In this document: positions 1 through 8,684 of the stretch, one piece after another
Layout of the letters: each line of letters begins with the position of its first letter
Numbering within the stretch: the stretch's first letter is position 1
NCBI GenBank assembly: GCA_964405075.1
Contig: CAYOMP010000010.1
Location: 1 to 41,164, forward strand
Reading direction: 5' to 3'
DNA from: CAYOMP01 sp964405075
Lineage (GTDB): Bacteria > Bacillota > Clostridia > Lachnospirales > Lachnospiraceae
DNA length: 41,164 nt
Program-made: the position numbers and the translations under genes
The notes under the pieces: generated by a model
What the model was told of the DNA's origin: nothing
The model's input: only the letters and a program-made list of their open reading frames with translations
Database searches by the model: none

Positions 1-2382
1 GATTCTTATTGGGTTAAATTTCAACCGGAAGTTACAGGGACATATGGCATTGAATCTTGGGATAATGAGTATGAAGCGGGCTCTGAAGACGGTAGTTGGA
101 CTGATGAGTATGATACTTATGTCTCTTTATATCAAAAAGATGCTAACGGAATGATAAGTTATATTGATTCAAATGATGACGTTGGCTATTCACTTAATTT
201 CCGTTTAGAAACGGAATTGACGGCAGGTAATACATATTATTACAAGATTAGAATGTATAGTGAAAATGAAACAGGAACATTTAAGGCTACATTGTATAAA
301 GCAGTACAAGATGATTTAGAATTGGGAGTTAGTAAAGATGTTGAGTTTAACAGAACATTTAGTGGTCAGATAGATATTACTAGTAATTCAACTTGTCCAG
401 TGTATAAATTATCAATAACAAATAATGGAATATCCCCAGTAGAGGTAAGAATAGGAGATTCCATATTAAATGAAAATTATACAATTGAAAATGAACGTAG
501 TATATACATTATAAACGATTATTATGATAGAAACGAGAATCAAAATAAAGTATATAAAGATATATACATTGAAAGTACAGATTTTGAAACTAAGAATTTG
601 ACAATAGAAGTTGAACCTGTGACTGATGAAGGTCAAATTTTAGAAAAAAATTCTACAAAGAATGTAACAGTTAATAATATTGATGAATTGCAGATTTTTT
701 CTTTTACACCGGCAGAAACAGGATATTATAAGTTTGATTTTACTAACTCAGAAAATAATGATAATTTCAGAAAAGTCGTAATTTATAATACAGGTAGTGA
801 AGGTGAAGTAGGTCCAGTATCACATAGTAATAATAGCACTACTAATGAATTAGAGGCTAATGTAAAGTATTACATATACGTTCAATCTATGATACCAGCA
901 GAATATAGCATAACAGTTTCTAAAGTAAATAAGAAAATTGTATTTAATTACAATAGATATTTGGAATTTAAAAATGTAGGTGGAAAGCTCTATACAGTAA
1001 ATGAGATTACTGATGAGATTAGAGATGATTGTGAAGATAATTTGTTAGAATGGTGGACGCTGAATAATGGTAAGAGTGTTACATATTTGGTAAGTGATTG
1101 GTCTGGAGTAAGCGATACAGAAGAGTATGGATATTTCGAATATGCAGATTATGAATATGTTGATGAAGACACTACTTATGGGAATTTTCTAAATCAATTG
1201 AGGCATTGGTATTGGGATTATGATAGTTATACAGGTGAGCGTAATGTTGTAAAATATTTCTGTGATATAAATGGAAATATTATCAATAACAATGCAGCTA
1301 TGGCATTAAAGGATGAGTGCATATTTGCAATGTGTGGACCTGAAAATGTAAAGGTTAGAACAGTCACTATTTCAGGTGCAAATGTTGTTGCAGTTGGTTC
1401 TAGTATTAACCTTACAGCTACAACATCCACTGGAAGTACATTAAAACCTGAAATTGATGGTGTTAATTGGTCATCATCTAACAATGGTGTAGCTACAGTT
1501 GACAATAATGGTAAAGTAACAGCTATGGCTCCAGGAACTGTAATAATTACAGCAGCATCAAAGGATGGAAATGCTAAGGCAACTAAGAAAATTACTGTAA
1601 AATCAAATATAATTTATGTTTCCAAAGTAACTATATCAGGAACTAATAGTTTAGACGTTGGTTCAAATGGTAAGCTACAGGCCACGCTATCAACAGCTAC
1701 AGGAGAAGCACCAACTACGAAGGGAGTTAATTGGGCTTCGTCAGACGCAACAATTATTTCTATCGATAATGATGGAAATATATCAGCTAAGAAGTCTGGT
1801 AATGTAACAATTACGGCAACATCCAAAGATGGAAAGGCCAGCGCAACATGTATAGTAGAAGCTAAAGAAGTATTTGCCAGCAAAATTAAGTTAAGTAGTT
1901 CTAGTTTAACAATGAAAAAGGGTACTAGCTATGCAGGAATAGAAGTAACATTTAATCCTTCTAATACAACTAATCAGAATATTAAATGGACTACTTCTAA
2001 TAGAAAAGTCGCAACCGTTACATCTAGCGGAAAAATAAAAGCTGTAGGTGTTGGAACAGCGAAAATAACAGCAACAACATCTAATGGAAAGAAAGCAACT
2101 GTAAAAATTAAAGTTACAACAGCAGCAGTTAAGGTTACCAAGATTAAGTTATCTGGTGATAAGACACTTAAGAAGGGCAAGAAAACCAAGATAACAGCAA
2201 CTATTGCACCAGTAACAGCAACTAATAAAAAAGTTACATGGAAGAGTTCAAATCCTAAGGTGGCTACAGTTACATCAAGTGGTGTAGTAACAGCTAAGAA
2301 GCCAGGTAAGGTAACAATTACAGCAACAGCTAAAGATGGTAGTAGAAAGAAGGCTACTATTAAGATAACTATCAAAAAGTAG
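1..2382 (+). CDS. Large surface protein with four C-terminal Big_2 Ig-like domains (5' end outside window)
   Basis: The reading frame is open from base 1, so the start and any signal peptide lie upstream; 793 residues are visible. The first ~430 residues are beta-rich, acidic and Asn/Tyr-rich. They contain two stretches that look like pre-peptidase C-terminal beta-sandwiches (around nt 1-300 and 680-930, with phrases such as FTPAETGYYKFDF and YYIYVQS). From about nt 1350 to the stop there are four tandem Big_2 (bacterial Ig-like group 2) repeats of ~80 residues, each with a W.SS....A.V...G.V.A...G...ITA core. The last repeat is very Lys-rich and runs to the stop, with no LPXTG sorting signal and no membrane anchor. 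Such repeats usually form stalks of secreted adhesins or cell-wall enzymes. Any catalytic domain would be upstream, so function is open. Confidence 0.85.
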   Translation, partial: DSYWVKFQPEVTGTYGIESWDNEYEAGSEDGSWTDEYDTYVSLYQKDANGMISYIDSNDDVGYSLNFRLETELTAGNTYYYKIRMYSENETGTFKATLYKAVQDDLELGVSKDVEFNRTFSGQIDITSNSTCPVYKLSITNNGISPVEVRIGDSILNENYTIENERSIYIINDYYDRNENQNKVYKDIYIESTDFETKNLTIEVEPVTDEGQILEKNSTKNVTVNNIDELQIFSFTPAETGYYKFDFTNSENNDNFRKVVIYNTGSEGEVGPVSHSNNSTTNELEANVKYYIYVQSMIPAEYSITVSKVNKKIVFNYNRYLEFKNVGGKLYTVNEITDEIRDDCEDNLLEWWTLNNGKSVTYLVSDWSGVSDTEEYGYFEYADYEYVDEDTTYGNFLNQLRHWYWDYDSYTGERNVVKYFCDINGNIINNNAAMALKDECIFAMCGPENVKVRTVTISGANVVAVGSSINLTATTSTGSTLKPEIDGVNWSSSNNGVATVDNNGKVTAMAPGTVIITAASKDGNAKATKKITVKSNIIYVSKVTISGTNSLDVGSNGKLQATLSTATGEAPTTKGVNWASSDATIISIDNDGNISAKKSGNVTITATSKDGKASATCIVEAKEVFASKIKLSSSSLTMKKGTSYAGIEVTFNPSNTTNQNIKWTTSNRKVATVTSSGKIKAVGVGTAKITATTSNGKKATVKIKVTTAAVKVTKIKLSGDKTLKKGKKTKITATIAPVTATNKKVTWKSSNPKVATVTSSGVVTAKKPGKVTITATAKDGSRKKATIKITIKK

Positions 2383-2410
2383 TTGATGAATAAAATAGTT
2401 TAGACAAGAG

Positions 2411-2442
2411 TAGGTCGTGGTTCGATGAATCATGACCTATTT
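2411..2442 (+). terminator. Hairpin after the Big_2 protein
   Basis: A 13-bp stem (2411-2423 with 2427-2439, two G-U pairs, 3-nt loop) lies 29 nt after the stop and is followed by a short TTT. It is a plausible but weak intrinsic terminator because the T-run is short. Confidence 0.5.
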
Positions 2443-2527
2443 CAATGTAGTGATTTTATCTTGTAATGATATTATAGGTGTTTTATACTTATATCATAGA
2501 AGTTGGTGTGTCTACTGCAAGGAAACT

Positions 2528-2615
2528 TATAACAGACAGTGATTTTTCGGTTGAAATAAGGATACCGCAATCCCACTGGCTTTAGACGGTGGGTTAAGGT
2601 AGCCAGAAGTAGTGA
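2528..2615 (+). mobile_element. Possible remnant of an IS200/IS605-type right end
   Basis: The segment contains GCAATCCCACTGGC, TTTAGA, then CGGTGGG. This is a CCCAC/GTGGG hairpin (2572-2593) with a CTTTAG-type loop. Sequences of the form AATCCCAC-(G)GCTTTAG-C-GTGGG are common at the right ends of IS200/IS605 elements carrying tnpB in Firmicutes. No tnpA or tnpB coding sequence is visible, so this would be a relic or an unrelated structured RNA. The call rests on resemblance of one hairpin only. Confidence 0.25.
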
Positions 2616-2666
2616 CAGAGCTAAATAAAGAAATGAAATAATATGAAAATACGAGGAAGTTATATT

Positions 2667-3431
2667 ATGGAAACAACAGTATCAGTAATAATGCCGGCAT
2701 ATAATTCGGAAAAATATATTAGAAGTGCCATAGAATCGGTATTAGTTCAGAATGTCCCTTTGGAATTAATAATTATAGATGATTGTTCTACGGATTCTAC
2801 AGGTGAAGTTGTCAGACAGATAATGTTAGAAAAATCGATGCAGGATAATAAGAAACCTATATACTATATTAAAAATGATAAAAATATAGGAGCTGCTGCC
2901 TCTAGAAATAAAGGGGTTAAATTGGCAAAAGGTAAATATATTGCGTTTCTAGATTCAGATGACAAATGGACATCTGGAAAGCTTAAATTTCAGTTGGATT
3001 TGTTAGAAAAAAATAATATGGTATTATGTTCAACTGCCAGAAGACTAATGAATCCAGATGGTTCTTTGACTGAAAAAATAATACCAGTTCCAGAACATAT
3101 TACATATAGAAAATTGTTGAAGCAAAATGTTATTAACTGTTCTTCTGTTTTGGTAAGAAAAGAAGCGATGCTAAAATATCCAATGGAGCATGAAGATAGT
3201 CACGAGGATTATATCTCATGGTTGAAAATACTGGCAGAATATAAAGAGGCATGTGCCATTAACGAGCCAATGCTTGTATATAGACTTAGTAATTCGGGCA
3301 AATCAGGAAGTAAGTTGAATTCAGCAAAGATGACATATAAAGTGTATCAATATATGGGATTTGGTAAAGTGAAATCTGTAATGTGTTTTATTGCTTATGC
3401 ATTTAATGGTGTGAAGAAATATTATTTATAA
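2667..3431 (+). CDS. Family 2 glycosyltransferase
   Basis: A 254-residue GT-A fold glycosyltransferase. It starts almost at once with the GT2 signature VSVIMPAYNSEKYI, then the nucleotide-binding IIIDDCSTDST (around residue 40), the NIGAAASRNKG motif and the metal-binding AFLDSDDKW (DxD-type). A later HEDYISWLKI stretch fits the acceptor/catalytic-base region. It likely transfers a sugar from a nucleotide-sugar to a surface polysaccharide or glycoprotein; the acceptor is unknown. An in-frame ATG at 2643 exists, but GAGGAAG at 2653-2659 is placed 7 nt before the ATG at 2667, so the shorter form is chosen. It has no membrane segment. It stands alone, with no other glycan genes in the window. 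Confidence 0.9.
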   Translation: METTVSVIMPAYNSEKYIRSAIESVLVQNVPLELIIIDDCSTDSTGEVVRQIMLEKSMQDNKKPIYYIKNDKNIGAAASRNKGVKLAKGKYIAFLDSDDKWTSGKLKFQLDLLEKNNMVLCSTARRLMNPDGSLTEKIIPVPEHITYRKLLKQNVINCSSVLVRKEAMLKYPMEHEDSHEDYISWLKILAEYKEACAINEPMLVYRLSNSGKSGSKLNSAKMTYKVYQYMGFGKVKSVMCFIAYAFNGVKKYYL

Positions 3432-3714
3432 TGTGATTGTAGCATATTGATAATTAATTCACTATATTGTGTGAGAAAATTTAGAATATTTTCATAAATA
3501 CTGAATATTTTATAGAAAGAAAGGCGTTTTAAATATTATATTTAGTTATGGTAAGGGAATTAGGAGAAGCATATTTGTTTTGTTATTACATTTTTTAAAT
3601 TAAAAGATTGAATATGGAAGTTCATAAGGAAATTTTTAAAAAAATTTATTGATGGTAAATAAATTCTTTCAATTTAAAGATGCTTATGCTATTATTAAAG
3701 GCGAGGTGACTGGT

Positions 3715-4113
3715 TTGAAAGAAAGGTATAACAAATTTATATGTTATATATTAGCACTTTTAGTGCTATTTAGTGGGATGTGTCTTGAGAATATTAAGAC
3801 AGATTCTTCTTTCGCGTTCAAAACAGTTAAATCTAATGATTCTTATGTCAAAAACCTTGATACAGAATTCATAAATAATGAATCTTGTAGTGTAGAGATG
3901 CTAGGAGTTCGTAACGTATCCAGGTTAGTTAGAAACATTCGTCGTGTTACTTATAGAACTGATGTAAGATCATTTTCTTGTCTGGTTTGTGCAGATATTT
4001 TAGCACAAAACATCTCTAATTATTATGCAGTCGTAGAGCAGGTGGATTTACCAGCGTTATTTGGCAAGGCTGCTATCTTAAACTTTATCCACAATAAGGA
4101 TGGTAAAAAATAA
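3715..4113 (+). CDS. Small secreted or membrane-anchored orphan protein
   Basis: I do not recognise this family. The likely start is TTG at 3715, preceded at 7 nt by a good Shine-Dalgarno (GGCGAGGTG, 3700-3708), giving ~132 residues. An ATG at 3652 in the same frame has no ribosome binding site. The N terminus (LKERYNKF then a ~17-residue hydrophobic run FICYILALLVLFSGMCL) is a signal peptide or membrane anchor. The rest is basic, with a VRNVSRLVRNIRRVTYRTDVRS stretch and two Cys separated by two residues (SCLVC). A conserved-looking C-terminal part is rich in Leu/Ile. It stands alone between AT-rich non-coding stretches. Coding status is likely but not certain. Confidence 0.5.
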   Translation: MKERYNKFICYILALLVLFSGMCLENIKTDSSFAFKTVKSNDSYVKNLDTEFINNESCSVEMLGVRNVSRLVRNIRRVTYRTDVRSFSCLVCADILAQNISNYYAVVEQVDLPALFGKAAILNFIHNKDGKK

Positions 4114-4733
4114 ATATTCATAAACATATTTATTATCGAAGTCTTGGTATATGAGTATAGGTATAATTATTATTTAATTTACGCGAGCAACGAGGAGAAA
4201 AATATGTTTACATAAGTTTACGACAAGTGCCGCGATAATTTGAGAAACTCTCAAAAAATGTTTCTCATAATTTAATGATAATGAGTTACTTATATAATAA
4301 ATGTTTGAAAATATCGCAAGGGTAATAAGCCTCTAATAGTGTATTTTCAGTTTGAATTTGGTGAATTTTCGAGAAGAAGATTCTGTCATTTTTATTTTCC
4401 AACACTTGATAAGCTTGATTATCAAATTTATTAATCAAAAGTATAACCTAACTTTTTCTTAAAAATTTCACTGAATTTGAATTAAAAGTAATTAAATAAT
4501 GATAATTGTAGCAGTTGAGTTAAAAAATCAACAATACCATATTTATTAAAATCCCAAATTAATTTATAAAGAGAACTTCGATAATAAAAAAATTAAATTT
4601 CAAGACGAGAATATTTTGTCTTTTATTATGAGATGAATGTTCCAAAAGAAGAATTTATTTAGCCTATGAAATGCATAGGTTTATTTAAGTATGTAAAAAT
4701 TCGTTAAAATTATATTTGAGAGGTTTTTGTAAT
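4114..4733. other. 620-bp AT-rich non-coding region
   Basis: No convincing gene is visible on either strand. It contains one copy of a dispersed repeat (4178-4285, listed separately), a perfect 7-bp hairpin TTGATAA/TTATCAA near 4410-4430, and a small CCTATG/CATAGG hairpin (4663-4679) followed by TTTATTT. The last could end transcription from upstream just before the tiny membrane genes at 4734. The region may carry the promoter of the transport block; I cannot pick one confidently. Confidence 0.5.
4178..4285 (+). repeat. Dispersed structured repeat, copy A
   Basis: Shares TTTACGCGAG-(C/T)A(A/G)CGA-(G/A)GAG, then CGCGATAA-(T/C)TTGAGAAA, then TTTCTCATA-(A/G)TTT with copy B at 26086-26158, in the same order and on the same strand. 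TGAGAAA (4241-4247) and TTTCTCA (4261-4267) form a hairpin with a 13-nt loop. Copy B has the same stem and the same loop length with a different loop sequence. Copy A has about 30 extra bases between the first two blocks. Confidence 0.6.
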
Positions 4734-4883
4734 ATGTTTATGAATATTTTAATATATATTTTTGTTGCCTTTGAGGCTGTTGTAGGAATTAGTTCTACAT
4801 TATTTATTGTAGTCTCATTGTTTACAACACTTGCACAGAAGATTTATAGAAAAGTAAGATTTGGTGCTTCTTTATATGATTAG
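4734..4883 (+). CDS. 49-residue single-pass membrane protein
   Basis: A short open frame translating to MFMNILIYIFVAFEAVVGIS, a further hydrophobic run (STLFIVVSLFTTLAQ), then a basic tail KIYRKVRFGASLYD. It looks like one long or two short membrane helices with a positive cytoplasmic C terminus. GAGAGG sits upstream at ~8 nt. It is followed after 18 nt by another tiny membrane gene, and then by the Na/Pi cotransporter. The tight spacing suggests one operon and a possible role as an accessory subunit or regulator of the transporters. Family unknown. Confidence 0.65.
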   Translation: MFMNILIYIFVAFEAVVGISSTLFIVVSLFTTLAQKIYRKVRFGASLYD

Positions 4884-4901
4884 CATAGTGGAGGTATAAA
4901 G

Positions 4902-5000
4902 ATGGGTGAAAATATCTTTGCGGCTGTCTTAGGAGTAGCCGTTGCTGCTATTGGTATTTGGGCATGGTGGAATGAAAACCATGATTCAAAAGAAAAATAA
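4902..5000 (+). CDS. 32-residue membrane peptide
   Basis: MGENIFAAVLGVAVAAIGIW is followed by AWWNENHDSKEK: a single alanine/valine-rich membrane helix, an aromatic belt (W-x-WW) and a charged hydrophilic tail. A strong GTGGAGG lies 9 nt before the ATG. It lies 18 nt after the 49-residue gene and 35 nt before the Na/Pi cotransporter start. The composition and clean RBS make it a credible small membrane protein, probably associated with one of the following transporters. No family recognised. Confidence 0.65.
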   Translation: MGENIFAAVLGVAVAAIGIWAWWNENHDSKEK

Positions 5001-5035
5001 TCATTAATATGGAAGTAAATATAGAGGAATAAAAT

Positions 5036-6712
5036 ATGACAATATTTAACGTTGTTGCACTACTTGGAGGTTTGGCATTATTTTTGTATGGAATGAATGT
5101 AATGGGCGACGGATTGAAAAAAGTATCTGGAGGAAAATTAGAATTAATTCTGCAAAAAATGACAGCAAATCCAATAAAGGGTGTACTTTTAGGTTTGATA
5201 GTTACTGCGATTATACAATCATCATCAGCTACCACAGTAATGGTTGTTGGGTTTGTAAATTCGGGAATAATGGAATTATCCAATACAGTTGGGGTAATAA
5301 TGGGGGCTAATATTGGAACCACAGTTACTTCATGGATTCTTAGCTTAACAGGTATTAAAGGTGATAACATATTTATGCAAATGCTAGAGCCGTCTTTTTT
5401 TTCACCAGTTATGGCATTTATTGGAATAATTCTAATTATGTTTGCAAAGAGCGAGAAGAAGAGTGATACAGGAAGTATTCTAATTGGATTTGCGATACTA
5501 ATGACGGGGATGAGTTCAATGAGTGCGGCAGTTGCTCCATTATCAAATAATCCGGATTTTGCCCAGTTAATGACCATGTTTTCTAATCCAATTTTGGGAT
5601 TGTTAGCAGGAACCATATTAACTGCAATAATTCAGAGCTCTTCGGCATCTGTTGGGATACTTCAGGCATTATGTGCTACTGGAACTATTACATATTCGGT
5701 CGCTTTACCTATAATAATGGGACAGAATATCGGCACGTGTATAACTGCAATCTTGTCAGCTATTGGAGCTAACAGGAATTCAAAGAGAACGGCTCTAATT
5801 CATTTGTTCTTTAATATTATTGGAACTATTATATTTATGGTTCTATTTTATACGGCAAATATGTTTGTAGGTTTTTCATTTTTGCCACAACAAGCAGATG
5901 AAAAAGGTATTGCTATTATACATAGTTGTTTTAATATTTTTGCAACAGTGCTATTATTACCGTTTTCAAACCAGCTAGTTAAATTGGCATATATTGCATT
6001 GCCAGTGAAGGAGCGGGAAAATCAAAAGGAAAGTGAAAGCAAGAGGTTATTAGACATAAGATTTTTAGAGAAACCGGCTTTTGCTTTACAACAGTCTAAT
6101 AGTGCATTGAAATGCATTTTTGAAGAAATATATGATTATGCTCAGAAAGTTTATGAATGTTTGTATGTACATGATATATCAGAATTTGAACGAATGTATA
6201 GAAAATATGAAGAAATAGAAGATGAGATTGAGTATTACAGCGAATATCTTGTAAAAATATCCAGCCATAACTTATCTAATAAGGACAAATATCTTGCAAG
6301 TGCGATGCTTCATCAGGTTGGAGAACTTAAAGGAATTATTACACTGTTATATCAGATGACTAAGATTAGCAGAAAAATGGGAAAGAAAGAATTAAATTTT
6401 TCAAAAGCTGCTAATGATGAATTAAGTAGAATCTGGCATGAAGTAGATGGAATTTTTAAGCAGACAAGACGGTTACTGTATTCGAATATACAAGAAACTG
6501 ACAGTAATCCATATGATTTAGTTGCCACTTTAAAGAAGGTTTTGAAAAAATCAAGAAAATGTCACATTGAACGTTTGCAAAATGGTAAATGTTCAGCTAA
6601 CACAGGAATTATTTTCTTGAACATTTTGTCCAGTTATGAGCAGTTGATGGTGCATTGCATTAATACATGGGATATTGTTAAAGAGCAGCAATCAAAAATA
6701 GTGGAGGATTAA
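5036..6712 (+). CDS. Na/Pi cotransporter family protein with PhoU-like tail
   Basis: A 558-residue protein of the PNaS (NptA/YjbB) type. The membrane part (about residues 1-325) carries the two inverted-repeat signatures, QSSSATT at residue 61 and QSSSASV at residue 200. These form the substrate and Na+ site in this family, and each is followed by a GANIGTT / GQNIGTC motif. Residues ~340-555 are a soluble, helical PhoU-like domain, typical of bacterial members. The role is probably sodium-coupled phosphate movement; in bacteria, export has also been proposed for YjbB. RBS GAGGAATAAAAT precedes the ATG. It is translationally close to the antiporter downstream, with one base between stop and next start. 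Confidence 0.9.
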   Translation: MTIFNVVALLGGLALFLYGMNVMGDGLKKVSGGKLELILQKMTANPIKGVLLGLIVTAIIQSSSATTVMVVGFVNSGIMELSNTVGVIMGANIGTTVTSWILSLTGIKGDNIFMQMLEPSFFSPVMAFIGIILIMFAKSEKKSDTGSILIGFAILMTGMSSMSAAVAPLSNNPDFAQLMTMFSNPILGLLAGTILTAIIQSSSASVGILQALCATGTITYSVALPIIMGQNIGTCITAILSAIGANRNSKRTALIHLFFNIIGTIIFMVLFYTANMFVGFSFLPQQADEKGIAIIHSCFNIFATVLLLPFSNQLVKLAYIALPVKERENQKESESKRLLDIRFLEKPAFALQQSNSALKCIFEEIYDYAQKVYECLYVHDISEFERMYRKYEEIEDEIEYYSEYLVKISSHNLSNKDKYLASAMLHQVGELKGIITLLYQMTKISRKMGKKELNFSKAANDELSRIWHEVDGIFKQTRRLLYSNIQETDSNPYDLVATLKKVLKKSRKCHIERLQNGKCSANTGIIFLNILSSYEQLMVHCINTWDIVKEQQSKIVED

Positions 6713-6713
6713 T

Positions 6714-7634
6714 ATGATATTTATAGAATTATTACTTTTAGCTGTTGGCTTTGCTATGTTAGTAAAGGGTGCAGACTGGTTTGTAGATGGAACTTCGGGA
6801 ATTGCCAGAAAAATGGGGATTCCTCAGTTGGTTGTTGGACTTACAATAGTTGCAATGGGAACTAGTGCACCAGAGGCGGCGGTTAGTATCACTGCCTCAT
6901 TAAAAAACAATTCGAGTATTGCCATTGGAAATGTTGTAGGAAGTAACATTCTTAATATTTTAATTATATTGGGAATAACAGCAGTTATTACAACTGTTTC
7001 CATTCAGAAATCAACATTAAAAATTGAAATTCCATATATGATTTTTATAACTGTTGTATTAATTTTTATGGGATATTCAGGAGAGGTTGTATCTCGTGTT
7101 GAAGGGGTAATACTTTGGACATTGTTCATTATATATTTGATATATTTATTTATGCTGGCAAAGAATGGAAAAGAGGAAAATGCGGAGGTAGAACAGAGTA
7201 CATGGAAGCTTGTTATTTTTGCAGTTATTGGTGGCGTAATAGTTGTATGGGGCAGTAATATTACTGTTGACAGTGCTACAGCGATAGCTAAGATATTAGG
7301 AATGAGCGAAAGATTTATTGGACTTACAATAGTTGCTCTTGGAACTTCTCTGCCAGAGTTGGTAACATCAGTAACAGCAGCCAGAAAGAAAAATGCTGAC
7401 ATAGCTATTGGAAATATTGTAGGAAGTAATATTTTTAATATTTTATTTGTAATTGGAACGTCAGCATTAATTACACCAGTTACTTATGAAGCTAATTTTT
7501 TATTTGATGGTGTAATAGCAGTACTTGCAGGTGTTCTATTATGGATTTCAGTATTTAGAAAATTGGAATTAAGACGTTTTTGGGGTATTGTTATGCTGGC
7601 ATGTTATGGTGCATATTTTATTTATTTGCTATAA
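6714..7634 (+). CDS. Calcium/sodium antiporter (CaCA family, YrbG-like)
   Basis: A 306-residue membrane protein with the two alpha-repeats of the Ca2+:cation antiporter family: GTSAPEAAVS...GNVVGSNILN in the first half and GTSLPELVTS...GNIVGSNIFN in the second. The acidic residues in the GTSxPE motifs are the ion ligands in this family. About ten membrane segments are split by a hydrophilic loop around residues 150-165 (KNGKEENAEVEQ). It probably extrudes Ca2+ in exchange for Na+ or H+. It begins 1 nt after the Na/Pi cotransporter stop (GGAGGATTAATATG), so the two are co-translated and likely linked in ion homeostasis. Confidence 0.9.
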   Translation: MIFIELLLLAVGFAMLVKGADWFVDGTSGIARKMGIPQLVVGLTIVAMGTSAPEAAVSITASLKNNSSIAIGNVVGSNILNILIILGITAVITTVSIQKSTLKIEIPYMIFITVVLIFMGYSGEVVSRVEGVILWTLFIIYLIYLFMLAKNGKEENAEVEQSTWKLVIFAVIGGVIVVWGSNITVDSATAIAKILGMSERFIGLTIVALGTSLPELVTSVTAARKKNADIAIGNIVGSNIFNILFVIGTSALITPVTYEANFLFDGVIAVLAGVLLWISVFRKLELRRFWGIVMLACYGAYFIYLL

Positions 7635-7655
7635 ATGAAAATTAATGATTCTGTT

Positions 7656-7692
7656 TGTAAATATAGCTGCTATTGTGAGGGCTATATTTACA
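7656..7692 (+). terminator. Perfect 12-bp hairpin after the antiporter
   Basis: TGTAAATATAGC (7656-7667) pairs perfectly with GCTATATTTACA (7681-7692) around a 13-nt loop, 21 nt after the antiporter stop. There is no T-run immediately after it, so it may act as an mRNA 3' end stabiliser or inefficient terminator rather than a classical one. Confidence 0.5.
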
Positions 7693-7812
7693 AATGGTTA
7701 TCTGAATTTTAAGTAATTAAGAATAGAAAGCAAAAGAATAAAAATATATTGAATAATAAAGCGTTAGTTTGAAACGTAATTCATACTAAATAGGTAAAAA
7801 TATGGAGGAAAA

Positions 7813-8661
7813 ATGATAAAGAATGTAATGAAAGGAATAATTATAGGATTAGCAAATATTATTCCAGGTGTTAGTGGTGGAACATTGGCAGTTTCTATGG
7901 GAATCTATGATAAGTTGATACACTGCATAACACATCTTTTTAGTGAATTGAAAAATAATATACTGTTTTTATTGCCAATAATGATTGGTATGGGAATCGC
8001 CATTGTAGGTAGTACCTTCGGAATTGACTTTTTGTTTGAAAAATTTCCAATGGAAACTAATTTTTTGTTTATTGGGCTAATAGTAGGCAGCTTGCCACCA
8101 GTGTATAATAAGGTTAAAGGAAATACGATTAAAAAGGGTCACATAATTTCAGCGTTTGTGTTTTTTGCAATTGTGGTGGGTCTGGCATTATTAAATGAAC
8201 AAGCAGGAGCATCTGTAGAATTAACAACCAGTATTTTTTCGTTAACTAAGTTATTTATTGTTGGAGTTATAGCTGCGGCAACAATGGTTATTCCTGGTGT
8301 CAGTGGCTCTATGATGTTACTTTTGTTAGGCTATTACAATCCTATTTTGGGTGCCATTAAGTCCTTTATTGTTAGCGTATTTTCTATGAACATTAACGGA
8401 ATTATTGACGGAATCTTTATATTGACACCCTTTGGAATTGGAGTAATTGTAGGTATTTTTGCAATTGCAAAGATAATTGAGGTAATTTTTGAAAAGTATC
8501 CTGACTATGCTTATTGGTCCATTATAGGGCTTATAGTGGCTTCGCCAATAGCAATTCTTTTGGTTGCTTCACTACCACAAATAAGTATTATTAGAACTGT
8601 AGTGAGTATAGTAACCTTCGGATGTGGTTTTTTTATTTCAACAAAATTAGGAGAAAATTAG
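7813..8661 (+). CDS. DUF368 membrane protein, probable undecaprenyl-phosphate translocase
   Basis: A 282-residue polytopic membrane protein with the two internal-repeat signatures of DUF368: NIIPGVSGGTLAV near the N terminus (residues ~15-27) and VIPGVSGSMMLLLLG around residue 160. DUF368 proteins (PopT type) have been implicated in returning the C55-phosphate lipid carrier across the membrane for cell-wall and glycan synthesis. Annotation here rests on the motif pair and length, which match the family. TATGGAGGAAAA gives a good RBS. A hairpin separates it from the upstream antiporter and ~150 nt of AT-rich sequence precedes it, so it probably has its own promoter. Confidence 0.85.
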   Translation: MIKNVMKGIIIGLANIIPGVSGGTLAVSMGIYDKLIHCITHLFSELKNNILFLLPIMIGMGIAIVGSTFGIDFLFEKFPMETNFLFIGLIVGSLPPVYNKVKGNTIKKGHIISAFVFFAIVVGLALLNEQAGASVELTTSIFSLTKLFIVGVIAAATMVIPGVSGSMMLLLLGYYNPILGAIKSFIVSVFSMNINGIIDGIFILTPFGIGVIVGIFAIAKIIEVIFEKYPDYAYWSIIGLIVASPIAILLVASLPQISIIRTVVSIVTFGCGFFISTKLGEN

Positions 8662-8684
8662 AAGCTTTATAAGTTTTCTTTTTC

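Noticed and set aside
1974..2375. Hydrophobic reverse-strand open frame opposite the Big_2 repeats
   Set aside because: The apparent membrane-like repeats are the complement of the Lys/Thr-rich Ig repeats; no start context.
4948..5616. Long reverse-strand open frame (222 codons) opposite the Na/Pi cotransporter gene
   Set aside because: It lies wholly antisense to a protein with clear family motifs, is low-complexity hydrophobic, and has no ribosome site.
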